Assembly: GCA_900116485.1 (NCBI GenBank)
Contig: FPAX01000010.1
Location: forward strand, 18,824 to 82,823
Source of the DNA: Selenomonas sp. GACV-9
GTDB lineage: Bacteria; Bacillota; Negativicutes; Selenomonadales; Selenomonadaceae
Length of the DNA: 64,000 nt
Direction: 5' to 3'
Both the position numbers and the translations under genes were made by a program. Below are positions 42,307 to 50,140 of the stretch, in pieces. Each line of letters opens with the position of its first letter. Position 1 is the first letter of the stretch. Under the pieces are notes generated by a model that was not told the DNA's origin, searched no databases, and worked only from the letters and a program-made list of their open reading frames with translations.

Positions 42307-44898
42307 TCAGAATTTCCACAAAGCTCCCATCTGAGCGCTGAAGCCACGCTGTTTGCCAACCCAGCCAGTCGCACCCAGGTCGATGGTCACCGGGCCACCA
42401 GGCTTGACCTGCCAGCCAAGTTCCAGCATGCCGCTGCCGCCCTTGATGCTCGGGCTGGGAGCCGCAGTACCGCCCCCATAGGTAGCTCTGGCATCGCCCG
42501 CAAATTCATGCTGATATGCCAGGCCGCCATAGATGCTGTTCTTGTCGTTTACCTTGTGGGTCAGCCTTGCTCCCACGCGCAGGCGGTGGCTGTCCACGCT
42601 GTCAAAATTCATGCCAGCCGTGCCTTTGGCTCCGGTCAGGGTATTGGTGATGGTAGCTGTCACATCATCCCCAGCCGTATGGCTGTAGAAATACTTCAAG
42701 TAGTAGTCCAAAGCATTATCATTGGCCAGTTCCACTACCTTGCCTACCCCCAGATGGGCGCTCCAGTAGCTGGAGCTGCTGTCGTAGCTTGCCCGGCGGG
42801 TTGCCGTCAGGTTGCAGGCATAATCGGACTTCACGTTGCCGCCGCGGATACTGCCCTCATAGTAGAGCCCATCGTTATTGGTCTGCCGTGCCATCAGGCC
42901 CACGCCCCAATAGCTGCTGTCGCCTTCGCCATGGGTGCCATCATCAAGATAGCTGTCATAACTTCCCCGGCCATATTCCACAATGGGGCCAAAGAGCAGT
43001 TTCCCGTCCTTGTTGGCCACTTCCCGGGCAAAGCCAACATTCAGTCCCATTCCCTTGCTGTCTACATGGGAGCCGCTTTCTGCCCGCAGGCTGGAACCGC
43101 CCATGGCAACAAAGGGTACAAACTGTCCCCGGACCTGCGTATTGAGGCTGTCGCGGATATCCTTCCCACTGCCGCTTTCCTGCTGCTCTGCCATATCCAG
43201 GGCCACTGCATTCGCCGCCTGCTGGAAACCAGCGCTGGCCAGCAGGTCACTGCCGCTGTTCAGCATAGTCACGGACGCCGCCCGGGTTTCCACCGGGGAC
43301 TTCATATACTCAGCCGAATCATCAGCCGGTTCTGGCGTTGGCTCTGGTGTTGGCGTCGGAGTCGGAGTCGGTGTTGGTGTTGGCTCTGGCGTTGGAGTTG
43401 GTGTCGGCGTCACATTCTCCTTGACATTATCCACCGTGGCAATGATGGTATTCGCATCCTTCTTACTGATGGAAAGCTCATACTTGGTATCGGTGGTCCA
43501 GCCAGAAGGCACCGAAAACTCGCTGGTAGCCGTGATGTTATCGTCAGTAGTGACCCCTGATCCATTCACCAGCAGGTTCACCGTATTGCCCTTCACCAAG
43601 TTCACGCCAGACAGTGCTGCCAGGCCATAGCTTACGCCGGTAAGGTCAGTAGCACTGCCGCCATTGACGGTCAGCATGGTATCGCCGTTGGCGATATCCG
43701 CAGGCAGCAGGAAGTTGATATTCTGGAACCCGGAAATAGAGTTTACCGTATTGCCCTTGGAACCAAGGTTCAAGGTATTGCCAGTGCCAGAGGCATTGGT
43801 TCCACCCACCAGCTTGTCCAAGGCCACCGTGGTAAAGAGATTCACGGTATTGTTGTTGGTTTCAGCAGTTGCTGCATCATAACTTTTGGTACCGCCATAC
43901 ACCGACACCGTATTATCATTGAATTCGCCACCAGTAATGGTTACGGTATTATTGTTGGCCTCATTTTTTGCACCACCACCGGCAATATCTACATTCGCGA
44001 AGGTACCACCACGGATGATTACACTGTTATTCGTTGCCACCCAGGCCCTTGACGAGTTAGCAGTAGCATTAACCATTCCACCTGCGCCCAAGATATGGGT
44101 ATTCGCACCACTGGTACCTTTATTGAAATTACCACCACTGATTTCCACGGAATTATCCGTGAGATTAACCGCCCCATTGGTTTGATTACCTGCCCGGTCA
44201 CAACCAACTGCACCGGCAATCATATCGCCAGTGGCAAACGTACCATTCTTGATGATGAGCTTATTCCCCGAGGCTGTCGCACCTTCTGTAGTGTTTCCTG
44301 CCAATGCACCAGTAATATACCGCGCACTATTGAATGTCCCCGTGGTATCTATTTCCAGGACATTGTTTTCCAGCGTGATCTTCTTTACCAGCCCAAGGCT
44401 GTTTGAAAAGAAACCTGCCCCCATGATATGGCCGGTAGCATAGCTGTTCCCTGTGATAGACGCTTTATTATCATGGAAATCATATGTTCCGTCAAGAGTA
44501 TAGTTCCAGATGCCAAGATGCACATACGCTGCCCCGAAACTTGAGCCACTTATCACTGCCGCATCACCAGAAAGGGAAACCTTATTGTTAGCAAAGGTAA
44601 AAGCATGGTCTTTTGCTGCCCCAGGGCTGGTCGTAATCGTCCAGCGGACAGCACCAACACCTTCGTTGAAATTCCCCGTTGTTACGCTTTTCTCGATTCC
44701 ATTATACGTTGTATCCGCATCGGGTATGGAATCTACAAATACGGTTGCCTCAGCAGCAGCCTCAGCCATCGCCGGCGTGGCCAAAAAACAACCACAAGCC
44801 AAAGCCGTCAAGACAAACGTCCCTGGGGGGGGGGGCATATTAAGGCGCAAAAAATCAGCCAGTCTATGTTTCCTTTTCAAACTTTCCATACTCTTCAT
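42307..44898 (-). CDS. Phase-variable-looking autotransporter (type V secretion), beta-helix-like passenger
   Basis: An 863-aa outer-membrane autotransporter. Signal peptide about residues 1-46, with the hydrophobic core TFVLTALACGCFLA; passenger about 47-495 with repeated strand motifs such as NSVEISGGNF, NSVIIRGGTF and NTVTITGGEF; a Pro/Thr/Glu linker (about 497-524); and a C-terminal beta-barrel (about 590-863) ending GFSAQMGALWKF with the terminal Phe. Codons 22-25 are an 11-C tract. One C fewer leads to TGA five codons on, and one more also reaches TGA after the signal region, so the gene is in the ON frame here. Likely an adhesin; the target is unknown. This is direct evidence for an outer membrane. 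Confidence 0.93.
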   Translation of the reverse strand: MKSMESLKRKHRLADFLRLNMPPPPGTFVLTALACGCFLATPAMAEAAAEATVFVDSIPDADTTYNGIEKSVTTGNFNEGVGAVRWTITTSPGAAKDHAFTFANNKVSLSGDAAVISGSSFGAAYVHLGIWNYTLDGTYDFHDNKASITGNSYATGHIMGAGFFSNSLGLVKKITLENNVLEIDTTGTFNSARYITGALAGNTTEGATASGNKLIIKNGTFATGDMIAGAVGCDRAGNQTNGAVNLTDNSVEISGGNFNKGTSGANTHILGAGGMVNATANSSRAWVATNNSVIIRGGTFANVDIAGGGAKNEANNNTVTITGGEFNDNTVSVYGGTKSYDAATAETNNNTVNLFTTVALDKLVGGTNASGTGNTLNLGSKGNTVNSISGFQNINFLLPADIANGDTMLTVNGGSATDLTGVSYGLAALSGVNLVKGNTVNLLVNGSGVTTDDNITATSEFSVPSGWTTDTKYELSISKKDANTIIATVDNVKENVTPTPTPTPEPTPTPTPTPTPTPEPTPEPADDSAEYMKSPVETRAASVTMLNSGSDLLASAGFQQAANAVALDMAEQQESGSGKDIRDSLNTQVRGQFVPFVAMGGSSLRAESGSHVDSKGMGLNVGFAREVANKDGKLLFGPIVEYGRGSYDSYLDDGTHGEGDSSYWGVGLMARQTNNDGLYYEGSIRGGNVKSDYACNLTATRRASYDSSSSYWSAHLGVGKVVELANDNALDYYLKYFYSHTAGDDVTATITNTLTGAKGTAGMNFDSVDSHRLRVGARLTHKVNDKNSIYGGLAYQHEFAGDARATYGGGTAAPSPSIKGGSGMLELGWQVKPGGPVTIDLGATGWVGKQRGFSAQMGALWKF
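43331..43411. repeat. Degenerate 6-base tandem repeat encoding the (TP)n/EP linker
   Basis: About 13 imperfect copies of a GGTGTT/GGCTCT-like hexamer on the + strand encode the Thr-Pro/Glu-Pro linker (residues 497-524). Whole-unit slippage would change linker length without a frameshift. Confidence 0.8.
44825..44835. repeat. Homopolymer tract of 11 G/C in the autotransporter signal-peptide region
   Basis: Eleven G on the + strand (11 C in the coding strand) directly after an in-frame ATG (codon 21). Length and position are those of slipped-strand contingency tracts. Confidence 0.9.
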
Positions 44899-45021
44899 AC
44901 ATGAACACCCTTTCTTCCCTAAAATGAAGTATGAAACTCCTTGAATTTCTCCATACCTCCATTAATTCGCCATTCCCATCCCCATTCCTGCATCAGGAAT
45001 CATTTTTTTGCCCGAGCAAAA

Positions 45022-45053
45022 AACGGCAGCAGCAAATGATTGCTGCTACCGTT
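45022..45053 (-). terminator. Terminator of nrdD
   Basis: AACGGCAGCAGCAA-ATGA-TTGCTGCTACCGTT with one mismatch, followed leftward by TTTTTTGC. Confidence 0.87.
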
Positions 45054-45074
45054 AAGGTATGACTTTATGGAATC

Positions 45075-47336
45075 TTATTTCATGCGTTTTACCGTGAAAC
45101 GGCCCTTCTCGACTTCCTTGCGATGGCAGTGGGGGCACTCATTCTCGATGAGGCCTGTATAGCCGCAGACCGGATCGCGGTCAACCGGATGGTTGATGGA
45201 GAAGTAGCCCATGTCAGCATCATGCATGGCACGGACGACACTCTCGAAGGCCTTGACGTTCTTCGTCGGATCGCCATCCATCTCGATATAGGCGATATGA
45301 CCGGCATTCTCGAGGGCATGGTACGGCGCCTCGATGCGGATCTTATCGATAGCCTTGATCGGATAGTAGACCGGCACATGCGAGGAGTTCGTCATATATG
45401 CACGATCCGTGACGCCTTCGATCACGCCGTAGTTCTTGCGGTTGCTGCGCTGGAACTGGCCAGCCGTGGACTCGGCCGGCGTGCCGAAGGTCGACCAGTT
45501 CATATGCTCGTCTTCCGTATATCTGTCGGTTGCCGCCCGCAGATGGCCGACAATCTTGAGCCCCAGTTCCTGCGCCTCGGCGCTCTCGCCATGGTGCTTG
45601 CCGATAAGCGCCTTGAGGCACTCGGCCAGACCGCAGAAACCGATGGAGAAGGACGCATGCTTGAGCACATCCTTGATGCCGTCATCATTGGACAGTTTAT
45701 CGCTGTCCATCCATACGCCCTGCCCCATGAGGAACGGATAATTGTAGACATGTTTCTGCTCGATGACATGCAGACGGGCCAGCAGATAATCATGGCTGAG
45801 CTCGATATACTTATCGAACAGCTGCCAGAACTTGTCCATATCGCCCTTGGCCTCCAGAGCCAATTTCGGCAGGTTGATGGTCGTGAAGGCAAAGTTGCCG
45901 CGGCTGCCGGATTCCTCCGGGCCATTGATGTTGCTCATGACGCGCGTGCGGCAGCCCATCGTCGCCACGACGCTGTTGTAGTTGCCCGGCTTGTAGTACT
46001 GCAGATTGTACGGCGCATCGATGTTCACGAAATTCGGGAACAGGCGCTTGGCACTCGTCTTGCAAGCCTGCAGGAACAGGTCGTAGTTCGGGTCCCCCGG
46101 ATTGTAGTTGACGCCGGCCTTGAGCTGGAAGACCGAGATCGGGAAAATCGGCGTCTCGCCGTTGCCGAGGCCCGACCAGATGGCATTGAGGACCTCGCGG
46201 ACGGCCAGGCGGCCCTCCGGCGAGGTGTCCATGCCATAGTTGATAGAACTGAACGGCACCTGCGCACCAGCGCGGCTGTGCAGCGTATTGAAGTTGTGGA
46301 TCAGAGCCTCCATGGCCTGATGAGTCTCCTCGACGACATCGGCGCAGGCCAAATGATAGATGACCTTGGCCATCTTTTCCACACCGTCGGTGTCCTTATG
46401 GTAGACCTCAGTCAGCAGCGTCCGGACAGCCTGCTCAATGGCCGCAATCGAACGGTCAGCATCTTCATCCTCGGAGCTTTCCGTGTAATGGCACTCGCCG
46501 AAGACCATGACCTTCTTGAATTCCTGCTTGAACTCCTCTTCCGTGCCGAAATCACGGCAGGCGAACTGATAGAGCAGTGCCTTGTAGGCCTCATCGATCA
46601 CGGCCTTGTGGAACGACTTGCGCACGCCCTCCGCCATCGCGTAGTCGAAGGCATTGATGGACTGGCCACCGAACATATCGTTCTGATTGCTCTGGATAGC
46701 GATGCAGGCCAGCGATGCATAGGCGCGGATACTGTTGGGCTCACGCAGGAAACCATGCCCCGTCGAGAACCCGCCGTGGAACAGCTTCAGCAGGTCGATC
46801 TGGCAGCAGTTGAACGTGATCAACGAGAAATCCTTGTCATGGATATGGATCCAGTTCTCCTTGTCCGCCTCGCGGAACTCATCCGTCAGCACATAGTTGT
46901 CGACGAAGTGCTTGGCACCCTCGGCACCGAGCTTGAGCATGATGCCCATCGAGGCATCGGTATTGATATTCGCATTGTCGCGCTTGAGATCCACGTCTAC
47001 AGCGTCGGCAAAGAAGATATCGCGGTATGACGACATCAGATGTTTCTGCGCCGCCCGGCGTTCCGCATGTTTTTGACGATAGGTGATGTATTTCTTCGCC
47101 ACATCGTAGAAATTGTATTTCATGAGCTCCTGCTCAACGATATCCTGGATCTCCTCCACGCTGATATTCACACGATCCTGGATATCCCACTCGACCTGGC
47201 TCGTCACCTCGTCGATGTCCCTATCCGTCATCATGTTGCCGCCATCAACATTGGCGCCAGCAATGGCATTGAAGATTTTCTCACGATTATAGGCCACCGT
47301 ATGGCCGGAACGTTTCGTAACTGTCTTTAAGTTCAT
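45075..47336 (-). CDS. nrdD: Class III anaerobic ribonucleotide reductase NrdD, apparently lacking the glycyl-radical end
   Basis: A 753-aa reductase making dNTPs without oxygen. ATP-cone (about 1-95: MNLKTVTKRSGHTVAYNREK), then the NrdD barrel with HIHDKDFSLITFNCCQIDL, NIDAPYNLQYYKPGN and RSNRKNYGVIEGVTDRAYMT. The C-terminus reads SINHPVDRDPVCGYTG, CPHCHRKEVEKGRF and ends at VKRMK. From family knowledge the glycyl-radical motif RVTGYL/RVCGYL should follow the CPxC zinc site, but a stop and terminator come instead. Alternatively Gly725 of PVCGYTG serves. No nrdG activase gene is adjacent. Upstream are two NrdR boxes over a good promoter. Confidence 0.92.
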   Translation of the reverse strand: MNLKTVTKRSGHTVAYNREKIFNAIAGANVDGGNMMTDRDIDEVTSQVEWDIQDRVNISVEEIQDIVEQELMKYNFYDVAKKYITYRQKHAERRAAQKHLMSSYRDIFFADAVDVDLKRDNANINTDASMGIMLKLGAEGAKHFVDNYVLTDEFREADKENWIHIHDKDFSLITFNCCQIDLLKLFHGGFSTGHGFLREPNSIRAYASLACIAIQSNQNDMFGGQSINAFDYAMAEGVRKSFHKAVIDEAYKALLYQFACRDFGTEEEFKQEFKKVMVFGECHYTESSEDEDADRSIAAIEQAVRTLLTEVYHKDTDGVEKMAKVIYHLACADVVEETHQAMEALIHNFNTLHSRAGAQVPFSSINYGMDTSPEGRLAVREVLNAIWSGLGNGETPIFPISVFQLKAGVNYNPGDPNYDLFLQACKTSAKRLFPNFVNIDAPYNLQYYKPGNYNSVVATMGCRTRVMSNINGPEESGSRGNFAFTTINLPKLALEAKGDMDKFWQLFDKYIELSHDYLLARLHVIEQKHVYNYPFLMGQGVWMDSDKLSNDDGIKDVLKHASFSIGFCGLAECLKALIGKHHGESAEAQELGLKIVGHLRAATDRYTEDEHMNWSTFGTPAESTAGQFQRSNRKNYGVIEGVTDRAYMTNSSHVPVYYPIKAIDKIRIEAPYHALENAGHIAYIEMDGDPTKNVKAFESVVRAMHDADMGYFSINHPVDRDPVCGYTGLIENECPHCHRKEVEKGRFTVKRMK

Positions 47337-47383
47337 ATACTAACCGGACATCACACCATATCTGCGATATCCGCTTACGCCTC

Positions 47384-47431
47384 CCCCTATATATTGTGGT
47401 TATAACTTGTCGTAACGGTATATATTGTACC
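47384..47431. promoter_or_regulatory. Two tandem NrdR boxes upstream of nrdD
   Basis: CCCCTATATATTGTGG (47384-47399) and CGGTATATATTGTACC (47416-47431) both match the NrdR box (roughly acacwATATATwgtgt). Their cores are 31 bases apart, the known three-turn spacing for NrdR pairs. The second overlaps the -10 of the nrdD promoter, so NrdR with dATP should repress. Confidence 0.82.
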
Positions 47432-47452
47432 AAATAACCTATTTTCTGGCAA
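47424..47452 (-). promoter_or_regulatory. Promoter of nrdD
   Basis: Leftward TTGCCA-N17-TACAAT, with the -10 inside the NrdR box. Nearby, a GGGGCAG/CTGCCCC inverted repeat (47484-47511, 14-base loop) lies further upstream; its function is not clear. Confidence 0.7.
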
Positions 47453-47582
47453 TGGCCAAAAGTCACAGCTATGTCACCCAAAAGGGGCAGAATCCTTTTT
47501 GCGCCTGCCCCCATTGCTAAAAAAAATATTTTTGATACGCAAACTATCTCATCAAGATACCAAATCCCTATGGGCGATCAAA

Positions 47583-47611
47583 TTGACGGCACTACCAATT
47601 TCGTGTAGAAT
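47583..47611 (+). promoter_or_regulatory. Promoter of the phosphoethanolamine-transferase-like gene
   Basis: TTGACG-N17-TAGAAT (5/6 and 5/6), 52 bases before the ATG. Confidence 0.7.
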
Positions 47612-47663
47612 TGTCATTGGTTTTTCCGTTTATCTCTATTTATAGAAGGAAAGAAGATTATAT

Positions 47664-49511
47664 ATGAAACTATCAACGATAGACCAGGATAATATCATCC
47701 GCTGGTTCGTGGCTGCAGCAGTATATTTCATCTGCCTGATTGCCTTCTACATCGACATTGGCCAGGATATGGGTGCCCATTACTTCATGCCCATCCTGTT
47801 GCCGATTCTTGCGGGGCTCATGCTTGTCCCCTATGGCACCCGGGTGCCGATCTTCAGCAAAGCTGCCCTGCCAAATCTTTTGACAGGCCTTGGCTGGTGC
47901 GTGACCTTTCCGCTGCTCTACGCCTGGACGTATAGTGCCACCTGGTATCAGTCCAAGATCTGCTTCGACTTTGTCGTGGGCACAGCAGCGTTTATCCTGT
48001 TGATGGCCTTGGAAGGAGCGCTCTTCCGACTGGGCTGGCCAAAGCTCATAGCCGCCATCATGGCAGTGCTGAACTTCCTCGGCCTGGCAATCCCGTTCAT
48101 CCAGGTGGTCTACTACTGCCTGTTCTGGCACTGCCTCTCGCCGGCCTCGCTGATGGCCCTTTACCTCACGAACTATCATGAGAGCATCGACTTCATCCAG
48201 TCGAACCTCGGGCTCGTGCCGACGCTCTTGATCTTTGCTGGCTTTGGCCTGTTCCTCTACGGCTGCTATCGCTGTCATCTTGCTTTTGCCCGCCGCACGC
48301 TGGCGGATGATACGACAGCTGGCCGTATGGGCGCCCTGGCCCTGCTCACAGCTGCTGCACTGGGTGCCCAGTCCTGGTACCTGCCCCAGACTTCGATTGC
48401 CGACCTCTGGAACGATGTCATCTCCTATGTCAACCAGACTCAGGAGTACAGTGTCGGTCACGATGAACGGCTGAACAGTCTCATGATCGACAGCAGGATG
48501 ACGTTGGCCGCTAAAGCGCCAGGTACCGTCATCTTTGTCATCGGCGAATCAGCATCGCGCAACTACATGAAAGCCTACACCCCGGACTTCCCCTTTGAGG
48601 ACACGCCCTGGCTCAGCGAAAAGCTCGCCCAGGGCGATCCCGGTTTCCTGAAGTTCGACAATGTGTATTCTTCCTGGTCCCAGACCGTACCGGTACTGCA
48701 GCGCGCACTGACTGAGCAGAGCCAATACAACGGCAAGGAATTCTTCGAATCGGCCTCGATCATCGACGTGGCCAAGAAATCCGGCTATGAGACCTGGTGG
48801 TTCAGCAATCAGGGCCGTTACGGCCAGTACGACAGCGCCATCACGCTTGTCGCCAAGACAGCCGACCATGCCGAATGGACTGACGACTCCTATAACTTCT
48901 CCGATAAATACGACGAGTCGCTGCTGCAGTATCTCTCGCAACTCGATCCCACCAAGAACAACTTCGTTGTCCTGCATGTCATGGGCAGCCATATCTACTA
49001 CAACAACCGCTACCCCAGCGAGTTCAGCCGATTTGAAACGCCAGAAGGCGAGTCGACGGTCACTTCGCTGCCCTCCTATGCCAACAGCATCCTCTACACC
49101 GACTACATCCTCTCCCAGGTCTTCGATTACGCGCAGAAGAACCTGAACCTCCAAGCCATGGTCTACTTCTCCGACCACGGCGAGAACCTCGAGATTTCCC
49201 ATAATCCGGATGTATTCAGCTTTGACATGGTCCGCATCCCCATGTGGATTTACCTGTCGCCAGCTTATCAGCAGGCACTGCCGGGCCATGCCCAGGCACT
49301 GCGCAGTCATCAGAGCCGCTACTTCACCAACGATATGCTCTATGACACCATCTGCGGCCTGCTCAATGCACCGTCAAGCCGCTACAATCCCGAGCAGGAT
49401 TTTGCCAGCTCCACCTACGGCTTCCACCGTGGCAATCTCACCACCATGCTCGGCCAGCACCGCCTGACCGATGATCCTGATGGTCTGCCAGAGGAGCTGC
49501 CGCAGCCATAA
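47664..49511 (+). CDS. Sulfatase-fold phosphoethanolamine transferase-like inner-membrane protein (CptA/EptA type)
   Basis: A 615-aa protein with five hydrophobic segments in the first 230 residues and a periplasmic alkaline-phosphatase/sulfatase-fold domain (about 285-590). VIFVIGESASRNYMKAY matches the VxGES.SRNHMSLY motif of CptA/EptC-like transferases, with metal-binding VYFSDHGENLE and HVMGSHIYYNNRYP. These enzymes move phosphoethanolamine from PE to lipid A or core sugars, or to surface proteins. It has its own promoter and bidirectional terminator. Substrate and acceptor are inferred; I cannot place the nucleophilic Thr with certainty. Confidence 0.85.
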   Translation: MKLSTIDQDNIIRWFVAAAVYFICLIAFYIDIGQDMGAHYFMPILLPILAGLMLVPYGTRVPIFSKAALPNLLTGLGWCVTFPLLYAWTYSATWYQSKICFDFVVGTAAFILLMALEGALFRLGWPKLIAAIMAVLNFLGLAIPFIQVVYYCLFWHCLSPASLMALYLTNYHESIDFIQSNLGLVPTLLIFAGFGLFLYGCYRCHLAFARRTLADDTTAGRMGALALLTAAALGAQSWYLPQTSIADLWNDVISYVNQTQEYSVGHDERLNSLMIDSRMTLAAKAPGTVIFVIGESASRNYMKAYTPDFPFEDTPWLSEKLAQGDPGFLKFDNVYSSWSQTVPVLQRALTEQSQYNGKEFFESASIIDVAKKSGYETWWFSNQGRYGQYDSAITLVAKTADHAEWTDDSYNFSDKYDESLLQYLSQLDPTKNNFVVLHVMGSHIYYNNRYPSEFSRFETPEGESTVTSLPSYANSILYTDYILSQVFDYAQKNLNLQAMVYFSDHGENLEISHNPDVFSFDMVRIPMWIYLSPAYQQALPGHAQALRSHQSRYFTNDMLYDTICGLLNAPSSRYNPEQDFASSTYGFHRGNLTTMLGQHRLTDDPDGLPEELPQP

Positions 49512-49518
49512 AAAAAAC

Positions 49519-49542
49519 GACCTTGTGGAAAACCACAAGGTC
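49519..49542. terminator. Bidirectional terminator with flanking A and T runs
   Basis: GACCTTGTGG-AAAA-CCACAAGGTC flanked by A7 on the left and T8 just to the right. It is shared with the convergent small membrane protein gene, whose last codons overlap it. Confidence 0.93.
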
Positions 49543-49927
49543 ATTTTTTTTCGTCATCCGTTGTTTCCTTTTCCATCTCATCAATCTGCTGGCTGCCCGG
49601 TCCAAACCACATCCAGAACAGGATGGGAAAAATCACGAACTCAAGCACCAGAATGCCCAAAAACAGGCCATTGATGAAATTCCAGCTCAGGAATACCGGT
49701 TCCTGTGATGACGATGCATCCGCGGGCTCCGACGCAGACGGCGGTGGACCTTTCAGCGACTCTGGCATAAAACCGCCGATTACCCGCGGCCCATCCGCAT
49801 CAGCAGCTGCATAGCTACGCTGCATTGGCACACCATTGCCGCCACAGGGAACCTGCGACACAAAAATGGCCACTGTCGTTGCAATGAGCAACAACACCAG
49901 CGATGACAGCAGCAGTCCCTCCGGCAA
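49541..49927 (-). CDS. Small two-helix membrane protein, unknown
   Basis: About 128 aa with two hydrophobic segments (LLLSSLVLLLIATTVAIFVS and FINGLFLGILVLEFVIFPIL) separated by an Ala/Ser/Pro-rich loop with a GFMPESLKGPPP segment, and an acidic/Lys tail. I do not recognise it. The start is uncertain: TTG at 49927 has a poor ribosome site, while AGGGGG at 49968-49973 stands before ATT/ATC codons in the same frame, with no ATG, GTG or other TTG available up to the stop at 49985. The stop codon lies inside the terminator hairpin's T-run. Confidence 0.6.
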   Translation of the reverse strand: MPEGLLLSSLVLLLIATTVAIFVSQVPCGGNGVPMQRSYAAADADGPRVIGGFMPESLKGPPPSASEPADASSSQEPVFLSWNFINGLFLGILVLEFVIFPILFWMWFGPGSQQIDEMEKETTDDEKK

Positions 49928-50079
49928 TCCCCTTTGCCGCGTACCCTCTGCCTTTCTGATAATAATGCCCCCTATATAAACACATCACATTCGCCTTTAG
50001 TATTCTAATCCTTTTCTAAGTTCCTATATATCCATTCTACACCCAGTCTTCATTTCCTGCAAATCAGCAGAAAAATAAC

Positions 50080-50128
50080 AAGAACCGGCAGATTGGCGAG
50101 TCAATTGACACGTCAACTGCCGGTTCTT
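50080..50128 (-). terminator. Terminator of the envelope-glycan cluster
   Basis: AAGAACCGGCAG/CTGCCGGTTCTT (12 bp) enclosing a further TTGAC/GTCAA inverted repeat; followed leftward by TGTTATTTTT. It lies 12 bases past the radical-SAM gene. Confidence 0.75.
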
Positions 50129-50140
50129 CTCGACTAAGCT

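Noticed and set aside
45078..45110. Frameshift explanation for the missing NrdD glycyl-radical motif
   Set aside because: I read the other two frames past the stop; neither contains a GYL-type motif before the terminator.
45123..47030. A + strand frame of 635 codons over nrdD
   Set aside because: Antisense to nrdD; composition is shadow-like and there is no start signal.
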